Shown: positions 56,257 through 64,000 of the stretch, one piece after another
How positions within the stretch are numbered: position 1 is the stretch's first letter
Layout of the letters: each line of letters begins with the position of its first letter
Source of the DNA: Clostridiales bacterium
GTDB lineage: Bacteria; Bacillota; Desulfotomaculia; Desulfotomaculales; VENG01
Direction of reading: 5' to 3'
Assembly (NCBI GenBank): GCA_021736985.1
Contig: JAIPEW010000011.1
Coordinates: 17,512 to 81,511, forward strand
DNA: 64,000 nucleotides
Notes under the pieces: generated by a model
Seen by the model: the letters and a program-made list of their open reading frames with translations, nothing else
Database searches by the model: none
Told to the model about the DNA's origin: nothing
Program-made: the position numbers and the translations under genes

Positions 56257-57309
56257 CTAAATAGATATCGACTATCTGAGTATGAATATCTGGCCGCTTT
56301 GTACAAAGCCCTCAATCAAACGATTCTCTCAGATAAAATTTCCTTCAGTGATTTTTCTTCGAATATCGATGGAAACTACGCACAGGCAAAGATCGTAGAG
56401 TCCTACGAATACAATATCAATGACGGGTTTGAAGGTGAAAGTTTCCGTAAAAGACAATATGATTTTGATTTGAGCAAGGAAAATGACGAATGGAAGATAA
56501 CCTGTGTAACCACAAACGATCCATGGGAAGATAGTGATTTTAACTATGAAGCGATAAACGTTTCTAAAGCCGTTGCCTCGATTGTTGAGGCTGCCGCAGA
56601 GGCGGAACAGAAGGCAGCTCTAAACGCCGGTACTACCGTTGACCCGTTGTTAGACAAGAAAGATCCAGGAGCCGCAAGAAGCTTATATACTTGGACATAT
56701 GATGCTAGCGTTGCAATAGATTATGCGGAAGATTATTATGATTCAGTAAATGATTTATTTGGGAAAGCAGATGATGATTGTCAAAATTTTGCTTCACAAT
56801 GTGTATGGGCGGGATTAAGAGGCAGCTATGAAGATGCAGAAGATCCTAATGACATTCCCGCTGTATCCCCATCATATGTCGGCAGTGATGCCCCAAATGT
56901 TTGGTGCAGAAACCAGAGCACAACATATGACTTTGGTTATTTTGGTCATAAATGGGCATGGGATAATGTATGTGGTTTTGCCGAGCTTATCGAACGTAGC
57001 AATAGTTCTCTGATTGGCCCATATGGCAACACCCATTACGGCAACCTGTCATACGCCTCCGAGGGCGATGTAATCTCCTGGGATGAATATGGTTCGCCAA
57101 GCGGAACGACCATGGACCACGCAATGTTTGTTACTGATGCTACCGGCACCGTTGGATACCGTACGAAGTCTGACCTGAAAATTGCCGCACATAATAACTC
57201 TACTAATACCGCATATGACGCATTAACCTCTTATGCACCTCCTGGTTATACAGACAGTTATTTTGCAACGTCGGTAATTGGATGGGGTTATTATGATGTA
57301 GCGCAATAA
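56257..57309 (+). pseudogene. Amidase_6-type (papain/CHAP-like) exported hydrolase, 5' end removed by IS3
   Basis: About 350 codons. Residual N-terminal domain (to about residue 110), then a putative amidase domain: ADDDCQNFASQCVWAG holds the catalytic Cys and MDHAMFVTDATG the His. The end is SVIGWGYYDV. These enzymes are normally exported cell-wall or peptide hydrolases with signal peptides. Here the IS3 element directly abuts the frame, and the signal peptide and start are gone. The catalytic part itself is intact, so the insertion is probably recent. Confidence 0.8.
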
Positions 57310-57576
57310 ACCTAGCGTGACTTTCCTACGCCAACCCCCAAAACCTTATATAATGCGGGTTTCAGGCCATAAAGTGTATAAACTAACAAAATTGCCTGTT
57401 TACTTATAAAGACATGTTAAAGAAATGCTCTTTTATTTCGATATAATACTTGAGAGCCCTGTATTTAAACTATTTTCGTGGAAAATGAATCATTAGTCTA
57501 TACATGATAATTTTTTAAACTAGTCGTAACAAGACTTATGGCGATTTAAGTAAGAACTTACGCTAGAGGTGATCTT
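57310..57576. other. Junction region before the second lipoprotein copy
   Basis: Holds a single TATGCGGGTTTCAGGCC-like unit (about 57353) reminiscent of the TTCARACA arrays, then from 57411 the start of the 820-bp duplication. Confidence 0.4.
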
Positions 57577-58232
57577 TTGAAAAACCGTATCAGGTTAAAC
57601 CTATTCCTAAAAAAACTTTGGCTTTTTGTCTGTATTGTACTTTTAATTGTCATGACTGCTTCCTGCACTGAGACAGGCGGTAATACTAAGAAATTTGATC
57701 ATGATGCAACGGAAAAAAGCGGTAAGACGGAGGGTATTGATTATGACGCCACCGACCCTGTCAAGGTCGTCCGCGCGGACTATATGTCATGGCTTAAAGA
57801 GGACTATACCATAAGTATGAACGTACTCTACGCTAAAGTGGACGATGAAGAAACTCAGCGTCAAATTGAAAGGTACAAAGGCAGTGAACTCGCCGAAAGC
57901 CGCGGCTGGACGGACGAATATCTCGATCAGCATTTTATCGTTGTCAAGGTGAGATACGAATGTGAAATTGATCATACCAAAACATTTCTGAGGGACGGGC
58001 TTCTTGAATCGTATGTCTTCCTGACTCGCGATCCGGAGAGCGGCGTCTGGACGATTGTGGATAGATCGAGTCCTTACGATATCCCTGAAACGGAATAAAC
58101 GAAGGAATATAAAAATTGTAAAGTTGAGAAAAAAGATGTAAAATACATTGCTGTTTTTTAAAATGCCATTGTTGTTAATAATGCTGAATAGTGTTTTTTT
58201 GTGAAAAGACTAATTTTGGATCTCACTATAAT
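57411..58232 (+). repeat. ~820-bp direct duplication, copy 2
   Basis: Matches 49500-50327 almost base for base, then ends at an IS3 fragment. Confidence 0.85.
57577..58098 (+). CDS. Small lipoprotein, copy 2
   Basis: 173 residues, TTG start behind GAGGTGAT, lipobox MTASC at Cys 30. Same architecture as the copy at 49666: an Asp/Lys-rich linker and a compact C-terminal domain. Substitutions are few (for example VEVARAD to VKVVRAD, SCGW to SRGW, SDGLLKS to RDGLLES), and the frame is preserved throughout, which points to a recent duplication or purifying selection. Function unknown. Confidence 0.75.
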   Translation: MKNRIRLNLFLKKLWLFVCIVLLIVMTASCTETGGNTKKFDHDATEKSGKTEGIDYDATDPVKVVRADYMSWLKEDYTISMNVLYAKVDDEETQRQIERYKGSELAESRGWTDEYLDQHFIVVKVRYECEIDHTKTFLRDGLLESYVFLTRDPESGVWTIVDRSSPYDIPETE

Positions 58233-58236
58233 ATTT

Positions 58237-58337
58237 TTACCCCCCTGGAATGTTTGGAGAAACAACTTGTACATGTTAATATCTTTTTCAGGGGGTAATT
58301 TTAATGGAAAAACAACAGTACTACAGTAATGTAAAAG
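58237..58337 (+). mobile_element. IS3 5'-end fragment
   Basis: CCCCCTGGAATGTTTGGAG, CTTGTACATGTTAATATC and ATGGAAAAACAACAGTAC match the orfA end of the IS3 at 54893-56256 in opposite orientation. Only about 100 bases remain. Confidence 0.8.
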
Positions 58338-58479
58338 TGCCCTGCATACACTGGCAGGGTTCTTTTTTGTCGAGGTAATTGTAGTAAATTGTCATATTTA
58401 ATGTAAAATTGTACCTTGACAGGAAGATTGCCCCGGTTGTTGTATTTTATTGTATAGACTAAATACCGGGGGTATTAGC

Positions 58480-59828
58480 TTGGATAAAATGTCTCTTTTA
58501 TCATTGTTCATTATCTCCATCCCGGAAGCAATGATAATAACTGCGCTGGGTTTTCAACTGGCTGGCCTTACAATTCGGTTTCCCCGCCTTTTAGCTATAG
58601 CCACAGCTCAAGCCGGGTTCTCTTTTATAATAAGAATGTGCCCCGTACCTTTCGGCCTACATACTATAATCCAAATATTTATGTATATTATAATAGTAAG
58701 ACTTATTACCCGGCTATCATTAGGTAGAATTGTAATTGCTGCACTACTGGGTCTTACCATTTATGTTTCAATTGAAGCCATAATCAGTCCCACCCTTATA
58801 AATTTAACAAATTATTCTTTGCGTGAAATTATAAATAACCCCTCCCTTCGGATTTCCTTTTATCTGCCGGAAGCTACAGCTAATCTTGCTTTTATTTTTT
58901 TATTTAGGTACTACAATTTCAAACTGGTTAATTTTTCGTCTTCAGATGAGAGATTCGTGAAAAAAGATAGCGAGGAAAAAATACTGGAAAAATCCTACCT
59001 TAAATTGTACATACTTATTTTACTTCCTATACAATTACTGGCAGTTTTAAACTTAATCTTTTTTGTTTCACAAACCAGCGCCTTTCCCAATAAATATCTT
59101 AACCTGTTTATACCACTTTTCAGCCTTATTGTAGGTGTGCTTATGATATTGTCGATGAATTCCCTTCAAAGTATCTCAAAACTAAAAGAAAAGGAAATAG
59201 AAGCTAAAAAAGCCAGGGAAACCGTCACTCAGCTGGACAAAATAATTCACTCCATCCGAAAACAGCGCCACGACTTTAACCACCACTTGCAGGCAATATA
59301 TGGTCTTTTACAAGCCAATCTGCCGGAAAGAGCCAAGGATTACGTGTGGAAAATGTTTGTAGACATTTCCAAGCCTGCGGAATTGATAAAAACGGATAAT
59401 CCGTGGATTAGTGCAGTGCTGTATGCAAAAGCAGGACAGGCCGAGGCTAGGGGAGTAGACTTTATACCGAAATAGAATGCAGCTTGAAGGAATTCCCGTT
59501 GTCTACGACTGAAGCAAATTCCTTGCTAGGGAACCTCCTGGATAACGCCGTAGAGGGAGCAGAAGCCTACCCCGGAAAGAACTGCTATGTGTCGCTGGAA
59601 ATAACCTGGGAACGAGGGATATACATCATTAAAGTAACCAATACAGGAGAGCCGTTGTCCCGGGAGATATTGGAGCGCATGTTTGAAAAACATTATACCA
59701 CCAAAGAAGGAAACAGCGGGTTAGGACTGTCCATAGCAAAGGAGATAGCTGATAAATATTCGGGCAGTATAGATGTGCATTTTTGCAACAATGAGGTGGT
59801 ATGTACAGTGCAGATCCCAGAAAAGTAA
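58480..59828 (+). pseudogene. agrC: AgrC-type sensor histidine kinase, one-base frameshift
   Basis: TTG 58480 with GGGGGT upstream. Six or so membrane helices (about residues 5-215), then a coiled coil and the HPK10 phosphoacceptor RKQRHDFNHHLQAIYGLLQ. The GHKL ATPase follows with N-box NLLGNLLDNAVEGAE and G-box NSGLGLSIAKEIADKY. The first frame stops at 59475 and the second is open from there to 59828. Adding one A to CCGAAATAG at about 59472 restores DFIPKIECSLKEFPLSTTE and a normal AgrC of about 449 residues. It may be a sequencing under-call or a real null. It would sense the peptide made by AgrBD. Confidence 0.85.
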
Positions 59829-59995
59829 CCAGTAATTTAAAAAATATGGGTATTAAGAGAGACCTTCAGCAATGTTTACGATTAGCTTGTATTTTAATAT
59901 CGATAATTGTCCACCAGTACATTACTATCATATACATACAAATAATGGATACTTCAAATTAACGGTAAACAACTTTTTTATTATTAAACCAATGG
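59829..59995. other. Gap between agrC and IS21 remnant
   Basis: No gene or clear signal; AT-rich. Confidence 0.4.
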
Positions 59996-60450
59996 TTTTT
60001 ATTCGGGATAAGTAATAACAGTAAACAACTATTTTTTGGAATGGCCAATTTTCGTAACGGGAAAATGCGGCCTTAACGATTTTAAGAGTAAATGACTTTT
60101 TTACAACTTAACATCTCTGTCTCTCTCTCTCTCCTCGCCCTTACGGCTCTCCTCTCTTCTTTTCTAGTTTCTTTCTCGCCTCTCCAAGAGGATTGCTGAA
60201 ATTCTTCTGGTGTCATATCAATATATTTGTAGACGGTGTTTCTACTAACTCCAACATGCCTTGCGATTTGAGAAATTTTCAAATTCAATCTTTTTAATTC
60301 GAATTTTTAAGTACATTTGCCACCTTTCTATTTGTTTCATATACCTCTCCCCGATTATTTCCAGCTCAATCATACCTAAAAAGGTACTTTATGGTAAATA
60401 GTGTTCATTGTTATTTGCTGAAAAATGTTAAGTTTATTTTACTGGTTACA
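59996..60450 (-). mobile_element. IS21-like element remnant, copy 2
   Basis: Near-identical to 48721-49165, with the end TGTAACCAGTAAAATAAAC. The istA start is frameshifted (a 2-base loss at about 60300) and a TC-rich microsatellite has grown at 60116-60140. It separates the first kinase from a second kinase fragment. Confidence 0.75.
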
Positions 60451-60771
60451 ACCCACCGCAGAGTGGCTGTAGAAATAAAATATGAAGATGCTAATTACGT
60501 CCTATATGTTTATAATACCGGGGCGAAAATCCCAGTAGGGGTAAAACAGCGTTTATTCACCGCAGGTTACACTACCAAGGAATCCGCAGCTTGCGGCTAC
60601 GGCTTGTACCTGGTTAAGAAAATTGTGGACAAGTACGGGGGAAAAATTGAGGTAATATCAGGGGAAAGGACAACATTTATTGTATGCCTTCCTGACAGGG
60701 GTAGGGGAAAAGATGATCAAAATACTTGCTCAAAAAATTGCCACAACCATGGGAGCACAGTTACAGGTTGA
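60451..60771 (+). pseudogene. Second AgrC-type kinase, C-terminal ATPase fragment
   Basis: Begins abruptly at the IS21 end: RRVAVEIKYEDANYVLYVYN, then the G-box AACGYGLYLVKKIVDKYGG and ERTTFIVCLPD. The sensor, phosphoacceptor and N-box are gone. Its 3' end overlaps agrB, as expected for a kinase gene that headed this agr operon before the insertion. Confidence 0.75.
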
Positions 60772-61349
60772 CAGGGATAAAATAGATGTTTTTGCTTACG
60801 GGTTGGTAATCGTACTGGGAACATTGGTGCAGCTGACGCTTTTAATATGGTTATCTCTAATGATGGATGTTTTCATAACAACCATGATATGCCTGATGGC
60901 TTTTGCATCGCTGCGCTATTTCGGAGACGGTATCCATTTTAGCATATATTATGGATGCCTGACAGTTGGTATTGCTTTTTCTTAGCTATGGGTAAACTGG
61001 CGACCATAGACATAAATGTTGAAGCATTAACAGTCATTTCCGTATTTGCTCTTTTAATAGGCACTTTTACTATCTTTAGATGGGTGCCTGCGGGAACCGA
61101 AAAGAAACAAATTAAAGATGAAGCAACAAGGCACCGGCAGAGAAAAAAACTCTGTTGATCTTTATAATGTGGACTATTATCACCTTCTCACTGATAACAC
61201 AAAAATCGACAGGGAATGCTTTTGCAGCGATGTTAGGAACACTTGTCAGTTTATTTTTAATAACACCATGGGGGTACAGGGCTGTTGAAGCCCTTGATAA
61301 TATCCTAAATATTACCCGGAGGGGGTGTAAACGGTGCTTAGAAAAATGA
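60713..61349 (+). pseudogene. agrB: AgrB-type AIP-processing peptidase, two one-base frameshifts
   Basis: ATG 60713 with AGGGG upstream. MIKILAQKIATTMG, membrane helix, then the catalytic region RYFGDGIHFSIYYGC (His and Cys of AgrB), further helices and NAFAAMLGTLVSLFLITPWG. The frame breaks at T5 (about 60977) and A7 (about 61145); adding one base to each run restores a normal AgrB of about 211 residues. It would cut the AgrD leader and form the ring. The stop overlaps agrD by 16 bases. Confidence 0.85.
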
Positions 61350-61474
61350 TAGCGATAACGGTTCATGCGGTGGCTTCTATGTTAGTTCTTATTGCCCAAA
61401 CAGGGGTAAGCCCGAATAGTTGGTTTATTCTTTATGAACCCGATATCCCGGAGAGTTTAAAACACGAGGACTGA
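61334..61474 (+). CDS. agrD: AgrD-type autoinducing-peptide precursor with Ser core
   Basis: 46 codons from GTG 61334, with GGAGGGGGTG 8 bases upstream. It has the three AgrD parts. The amphipathic leader is LRKMIAITVHAVASMLVLIA (residues 2-21), then the core TGVSPNSWFIL, then the acidic tail YEPDIPESLKHED with the P..L conserved in AgrD. No Cys is present. The ring nucleophile is therefore probably Ser29, giving a lactone such as S-W-F-I-L, rather than the usual thiolactone. It lies between agrB (overlap) and the response regulator (6 bases). Confidence 0.85.
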   Translation: MLRKMIAITVHAVASMLVLIAQTGVSPNSWFILYEPDIPESLKHED

Positions 61475-61480
61475 TTGTAA

Positions 61481-62215
61481 GTGGTAAACATTTTGCTTCT
61501 GGAAGATGAACATTATACCAGAAGATTTCTCAAGAAGTTGGTGTTCGAAAATAATTTCGTGAATAGGGTTATCGACACCCCATGCGGCAAAGAAGCAATC
61601 CATTTGGCCAGGAAATACAAACCAAACATTGCAATATTAGATATAGAATTGGCCCCTGAGGAAGAGTTGAACGGCATACAAGTGGCGAAAACTATATATG
61701 ACTTTAATCCGGAAACATACTTTGTTTTTATAACCGGGTATGCTCAATATGCAATTGAATCTTTCGCTGTCCACCCGTATGATTACATTCTTAAACCAGT
61801 GAATAAAAATAAAGTCAACGAAATCATAAGTAGCCTTGCAAGTAAAGTTAAAAAAAAGAATGGTGCCGGGAGCAGTCCCGAAAAAATAATGATCAAGGTC
61901 AAAAATGAACTAAATAATACAGTTATGATACCTGCAGACAACATTCTATTTATTGAGAAGCAAAAGAAAATAAGTTTAGTCTATACTGGTAACAGAATTG
62001 GAAAAACACATAAAACCTTGTACGAATTAGAAGCCAAGTTAGGGGATAATTTTCTCAGGGTTCATAATTCGTTTATAGTAAACTTGGATAAAATTAGAAG
62101 AATCAGAGAGGTTAGTAGGCGGTCGTATGAGATCGACTTTGACGGATATGACAAGGCTGCTTTACTGAGCCGGTATAAATTTGAAGAACATAAGCACAGA
62201 TTTACCCCTCTGTAG
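61481..62215 (+). CDS. LytTR response regulator (AgrA/LytR type)
   Basis: 244 residues from GTG 61481. Receiver domain (1 to about 120) with the acidic pair EDE, phospho-Asp in NIAILDIEL and Lys in YILKPV. A LytTR DNA-binding domain (about 140-240) follows, with NILFIEKQKKISLVYT, then NFLRVHNSFIVNLDKIRRI. LytTR regulators bind two direct repeats one helical-turn pair (about 21 bp) apart. It is the last gene of the agr-like set and the obvious candidate to bind the TTCARACA arrays. It appears intact, unlike agrB and agrC. Confidence 0.9.
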   Translation: MVNILLLEDEHYTRRFLKKLVFENNFVNRVIDTPCGKEAIHLARKYKPNIAILDIELAPEEELNGIQVAKTIYDFNPETYFVFITGYAQYAIESFAVHPYDYILKPVNKNKVNEIISSLASKVKKKNGAGSSPEKIMIKVKNELNNTVMIPADNILFIEKQKKISLVYTGNRIGKTHKTLYELEAKLGDNFLRVHNSFIVNLDKIRRIREVSRRSYEIDFDGYDKAALLSRYKFEEHKHRFTPL

Positions 62216-62701
62216 AGAGAGGTATTTTTTTGGTTAATTAGGATTCAATGGGTTAAATATACCCGATAAAGGGTTATTTAGGAAAAAGTACTAGAAATAT
62301 GTAAATAATTGATTATAATTATGGGTAGTCAAAATTTTTTTATAGAGGATGAGGTGGCATCCGCCAGGTCAATGCCCTCGCAACAGGTTTGATAGGGGAA
62401 AATCCACCTTACCCTCGGTAATAGTATACTACCGGGGATGGTGATTTTCAATGGCTGCCACCTTCTTCTAAATCTCTAATTTGAAGGGGGTGTTATCTGA
62501 AAACAGGAGAAGTGATAAATAGTTTGTCAGGCTAGTGGCAGGAAGTATGAATCTATCCTGAATCCGTGATACCGCATCTTGAATAACAGAACAATATGAA
62601 GAGAAACAAAGAAAATAAAGAATAACCAGCTTATTGATGCAAGATTACTCTTCACCTGCCGGGTGCATCTGACCATCTCCTCCCCAGTATGAGATAATAT
62701 C
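62216..62701. other. 486-base gap with a structured element
   Basis: No gene. Contains the fold-back at 62353-62462 and, from about 62480, what may be the edge of an IS1380-like relic. Confidence 0.5.
62353..62462. other. Two-tier fold-back, possible structured RNA or element end
   Basis: GGTGGCA (62353) pairs with TGCCACC (62456). Inside it, GAAAATC/GATTTTC and CGGTA/TACCG form a second long hairpin (62398-62449). There is no T-run. Identity unknown. Confidence 0.5.
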
Positions 62702-62734
62702 TTGGAGGTTTATATCAAAGGGGAGATGTACACC

Positions 62735-63009
62735 ATGCCCGTACACTTTGAATTTGAGCAATCCAATGAATATTTTACGTCCCATTCCGGTTTGGCTGCC
62801 GTGGGTCAACTGGTATTCATCCAGACGAAACTACAACAGAGATATATGCCATGGTATTGGTGCCGTTGGGTGTGCTGGGAAACTAGCGCACCTCCCATTG
62901 TGGAAAGGAGAAGTCTGGGATCTTTATTACTTGTCCAGCTTTTCGCAATGGACAGGCTTTTAGAAAAAAAAGGGGGGCGATTGCAATGGACAAATAAAAG
63001 TGGTTTGTG
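62735..63009 (+). pseudogene. Transposase remnant, possibly IS1380-like
   Basis: MPVHFEFEQSNEYFTSHSGL, AAVGQLVFIQT looks like the opening of an IS1380-type transposase (EFxxEx(L/Y)TSHxGLxxVG). After that the frame degenerates, and another frame reads ETTTEIYAMVLVPLGVLGN. The call rests on one short motif. Confidence 0.35.
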
Positions 63010-63098
63010 AGGCTAAACCAGGGAAGTTCGCAACGACACCAAGAGTTAGTCTACACAAACCACAATGCCAAATTATAGAAGGGAGTGATATAATTTAA

Positions 63099-63309
63099 TG
63101 ATTAAGAAGAATCTCAAGGTGGCACTCTGAAAGCGGCTTCCAGCTGGGAGTACAACGACGCTGTCATTTATGGATTCACACAAAGTACGGGTGCCATTTC
63201 TTCCGCCCATGGTTCGTACTATTACTCAAAAGGCAAAACTAAAGCTTATAACGGTGATGGATATAGTACGTACTGGGCAAATGCAACTCCGAACATCAAA
63301 TATCCTTAA
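63099..63309 (+). pseudogene. Remnant of a small exported-type protein
   Basis: GGGAGTGATATAATTTA then ATGATTAAGAAGAATCTC looks like a true gene start, but the frame stops at once. The next frame reads GTLKAASSWEYNDAVIYGF, TQSTGAISSAHGSYYYSKG and TYWANATPNIKYP. An internal deletion fused the start to the C-terminal part. Confidence 0.45.
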
Positions 63310-63321
63310 GGAGGGAACAAA

Positions 63322-63768
63322 ATGTGGCTTAAGTCGCTTGCAGGACGAATATTAATCATCTGTGTTACCCTTGTTGGTGGTTTCGCAGTGGGAATGCTTG
63401 GTTTTGGCCCTGCAATAGCTAACACTTTACCTAACCAAAACCAAGAACCCATCTATCCGAAAAACGAGAATGGCCAGACATATGGCTCTGATGCAAAAGC
63501 TACTTCTATAGAAACCGAGCCGGATTTGATTCTTGCAGAAGGCGTGGATGGCACTAAAGGTTACGTTCGTTCTATAGATTTGAACGGGCCAGAGCCTAAG
63601 ACGCCGAAGGAGGCTTTGGCCATGCAGCATAAAGCCGAAAGCGTTAGAGAAATCAATTTGTATGACGTTGATGGTAAGACTGTTATTGGCAAATTCGAAA
63701 TTGTAAAAGGAAAGGTAGAGAAATTTGCTAACAAAGAAGAGATGAGTAAATTTGTCGAAAGGAACTAG
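63322..63768 (+). CDS. Exported protein of unknown function
   Basis: 148 residues, ATG behind AAGGAGG. N-terminal signal or anchor (LAGRILIICVTLVGGFAVGM, possible cut near AIA-NT). The mature part is about 110 residues: a hydrophilic linker (PNQNQEPIYPKNENGQTYG), then a compact region with GYVRSIDLNGPEPKTPKEAL and VREINLYDVDGKTVIGKFEI, which looks like a short beta-hairpin domain. It lies 13 bases after the relic at 63099-63309, so the two may once have been an operon. No family recognised. Confidence 0.7.
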   Translation: MWLKSLAGRILIICVTLVGGFAVGMLGFGPAIANTLPNQNQEPIYPKNENGQTYGSDAKATSIETEPDLILAEGVDGTKGYVRSIDLNGPEPKTPKEALAMQHKAESVREINLYDVDGKTVIGKFEIVKGKVEKFANKEEMSKFVERN

Positions 63769-63950
63769 TATCTTATCACAACAAAATAACTGCTGTAAAC
63801 ACTTTTAAGATTGGCAATTCAAAATCATACGATTGATATGTATAAATCATACGTTATTTATTGTATAGCCATTATACAATGTGGCATTATTATTGAATAA
63901 TGGATGATTTACTGGTTCTAAATGAAGTGCCAACTTGTCGCAAAAACGTA

Positions 63951-64000
63951 AGCGTCAAATAAACCCCACCTTTCGGACCGGGTGGGGTTTATTTGACGCT
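63951..64000. terminator. Perfect 20-bp stem-loop at the window end
   Basis: AGCGTCAAATAAACCCCACC and its exact complement surround TTTCGGACCG; the right arm ends at the last base of the window, so the stem could be longer. Probably a bidirectional terminator or an element end. Confidence 0.65.

Overview
The window looks like chromosome of an anaerobic, spore-forming Firmicute of the Desulfotomaculum/Peptococcaceae type. This rests on strong AGGAGG-type ribosome binding sites with many TTG and GTG starts, a T-box leader, a glmS ribozyme, an agr-type quorum-sensing locus, a CwlD-like amidase end, a YlqH/YlqG-like pair and a CooC-like ATPase. The assignment is inferred from gene content only.

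Bases 1 to about 43,200 are a conserved, gene-dense core. It opens with the end of an amidase, a divergent pair (FlhB-C-terminal-like protein and a Q-rich partner), a Memo/AMMECR1 fusion with its radical SAM enzyme, a Ski2-like helicase split by a frameshift, an inositol-monophosphatase and a chemotaxis receptor. Two large biosynthetic blocks follow. The arginine block is argC-J-B-D-F-G, then glnS, then argH; its promoter carries a recognisable ArgR/AhrC box over the -35. After a DUF445 protein and a CooC-like protein with a structured leader comes the branched-chain block ilvE-D-B-N-C-ilvB2-leuA-C-D-B-cimA. It is headed by a promoter and a T-box whose specifier reads best as AUC (Ile). It carries two acetolactate synthase large subunits, the second with changed active-site residues, and a citramalate synthase that can feed isoleucine synthesis through LeuBCD. 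glmM and glmS follow, with a glmS ribozyme between them and a possible promoter downstream of the ribozyme.

Bases 43,200 to 64,000 are a visibly more AT-rich accessory region. It is a mosaic of broken insertion sequences (IS256, IS3, IS21, a possible IS1380), Tn7-like TnsE and MazG remnants, fold-back elements, large direct duplications, and secreted or membrane proteins of unknown function. Its organising theme appears to be peptide quorum sensing. At 58.5-62.2 kb there is an AgrC-type kinase, a second kinase fragment, AgrB, a 46-codon AgrD precursor with a Ser-type core, and a LytTR response regulator. Two further AgrB fragments lie at 49.3 and 53.2 kb. Arrays of an 8-bp word (TTCARACA) repeated mostly at exactly 21 bp sit upstream of both AgrB fragments and of three signal-peptide proteins. 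I read these as candidate operators for the LytTR regulator, so the region may be an agr-like regulon of exported proteins, several paired with a small membrane protein. Transposon-end iterons are the main alternative.

Several frameshifts (helicase, agrC, agrB twice) are all one base short, mostly at A or T runs. Either these genes are decaying or the assembly under-calls homopolymers.
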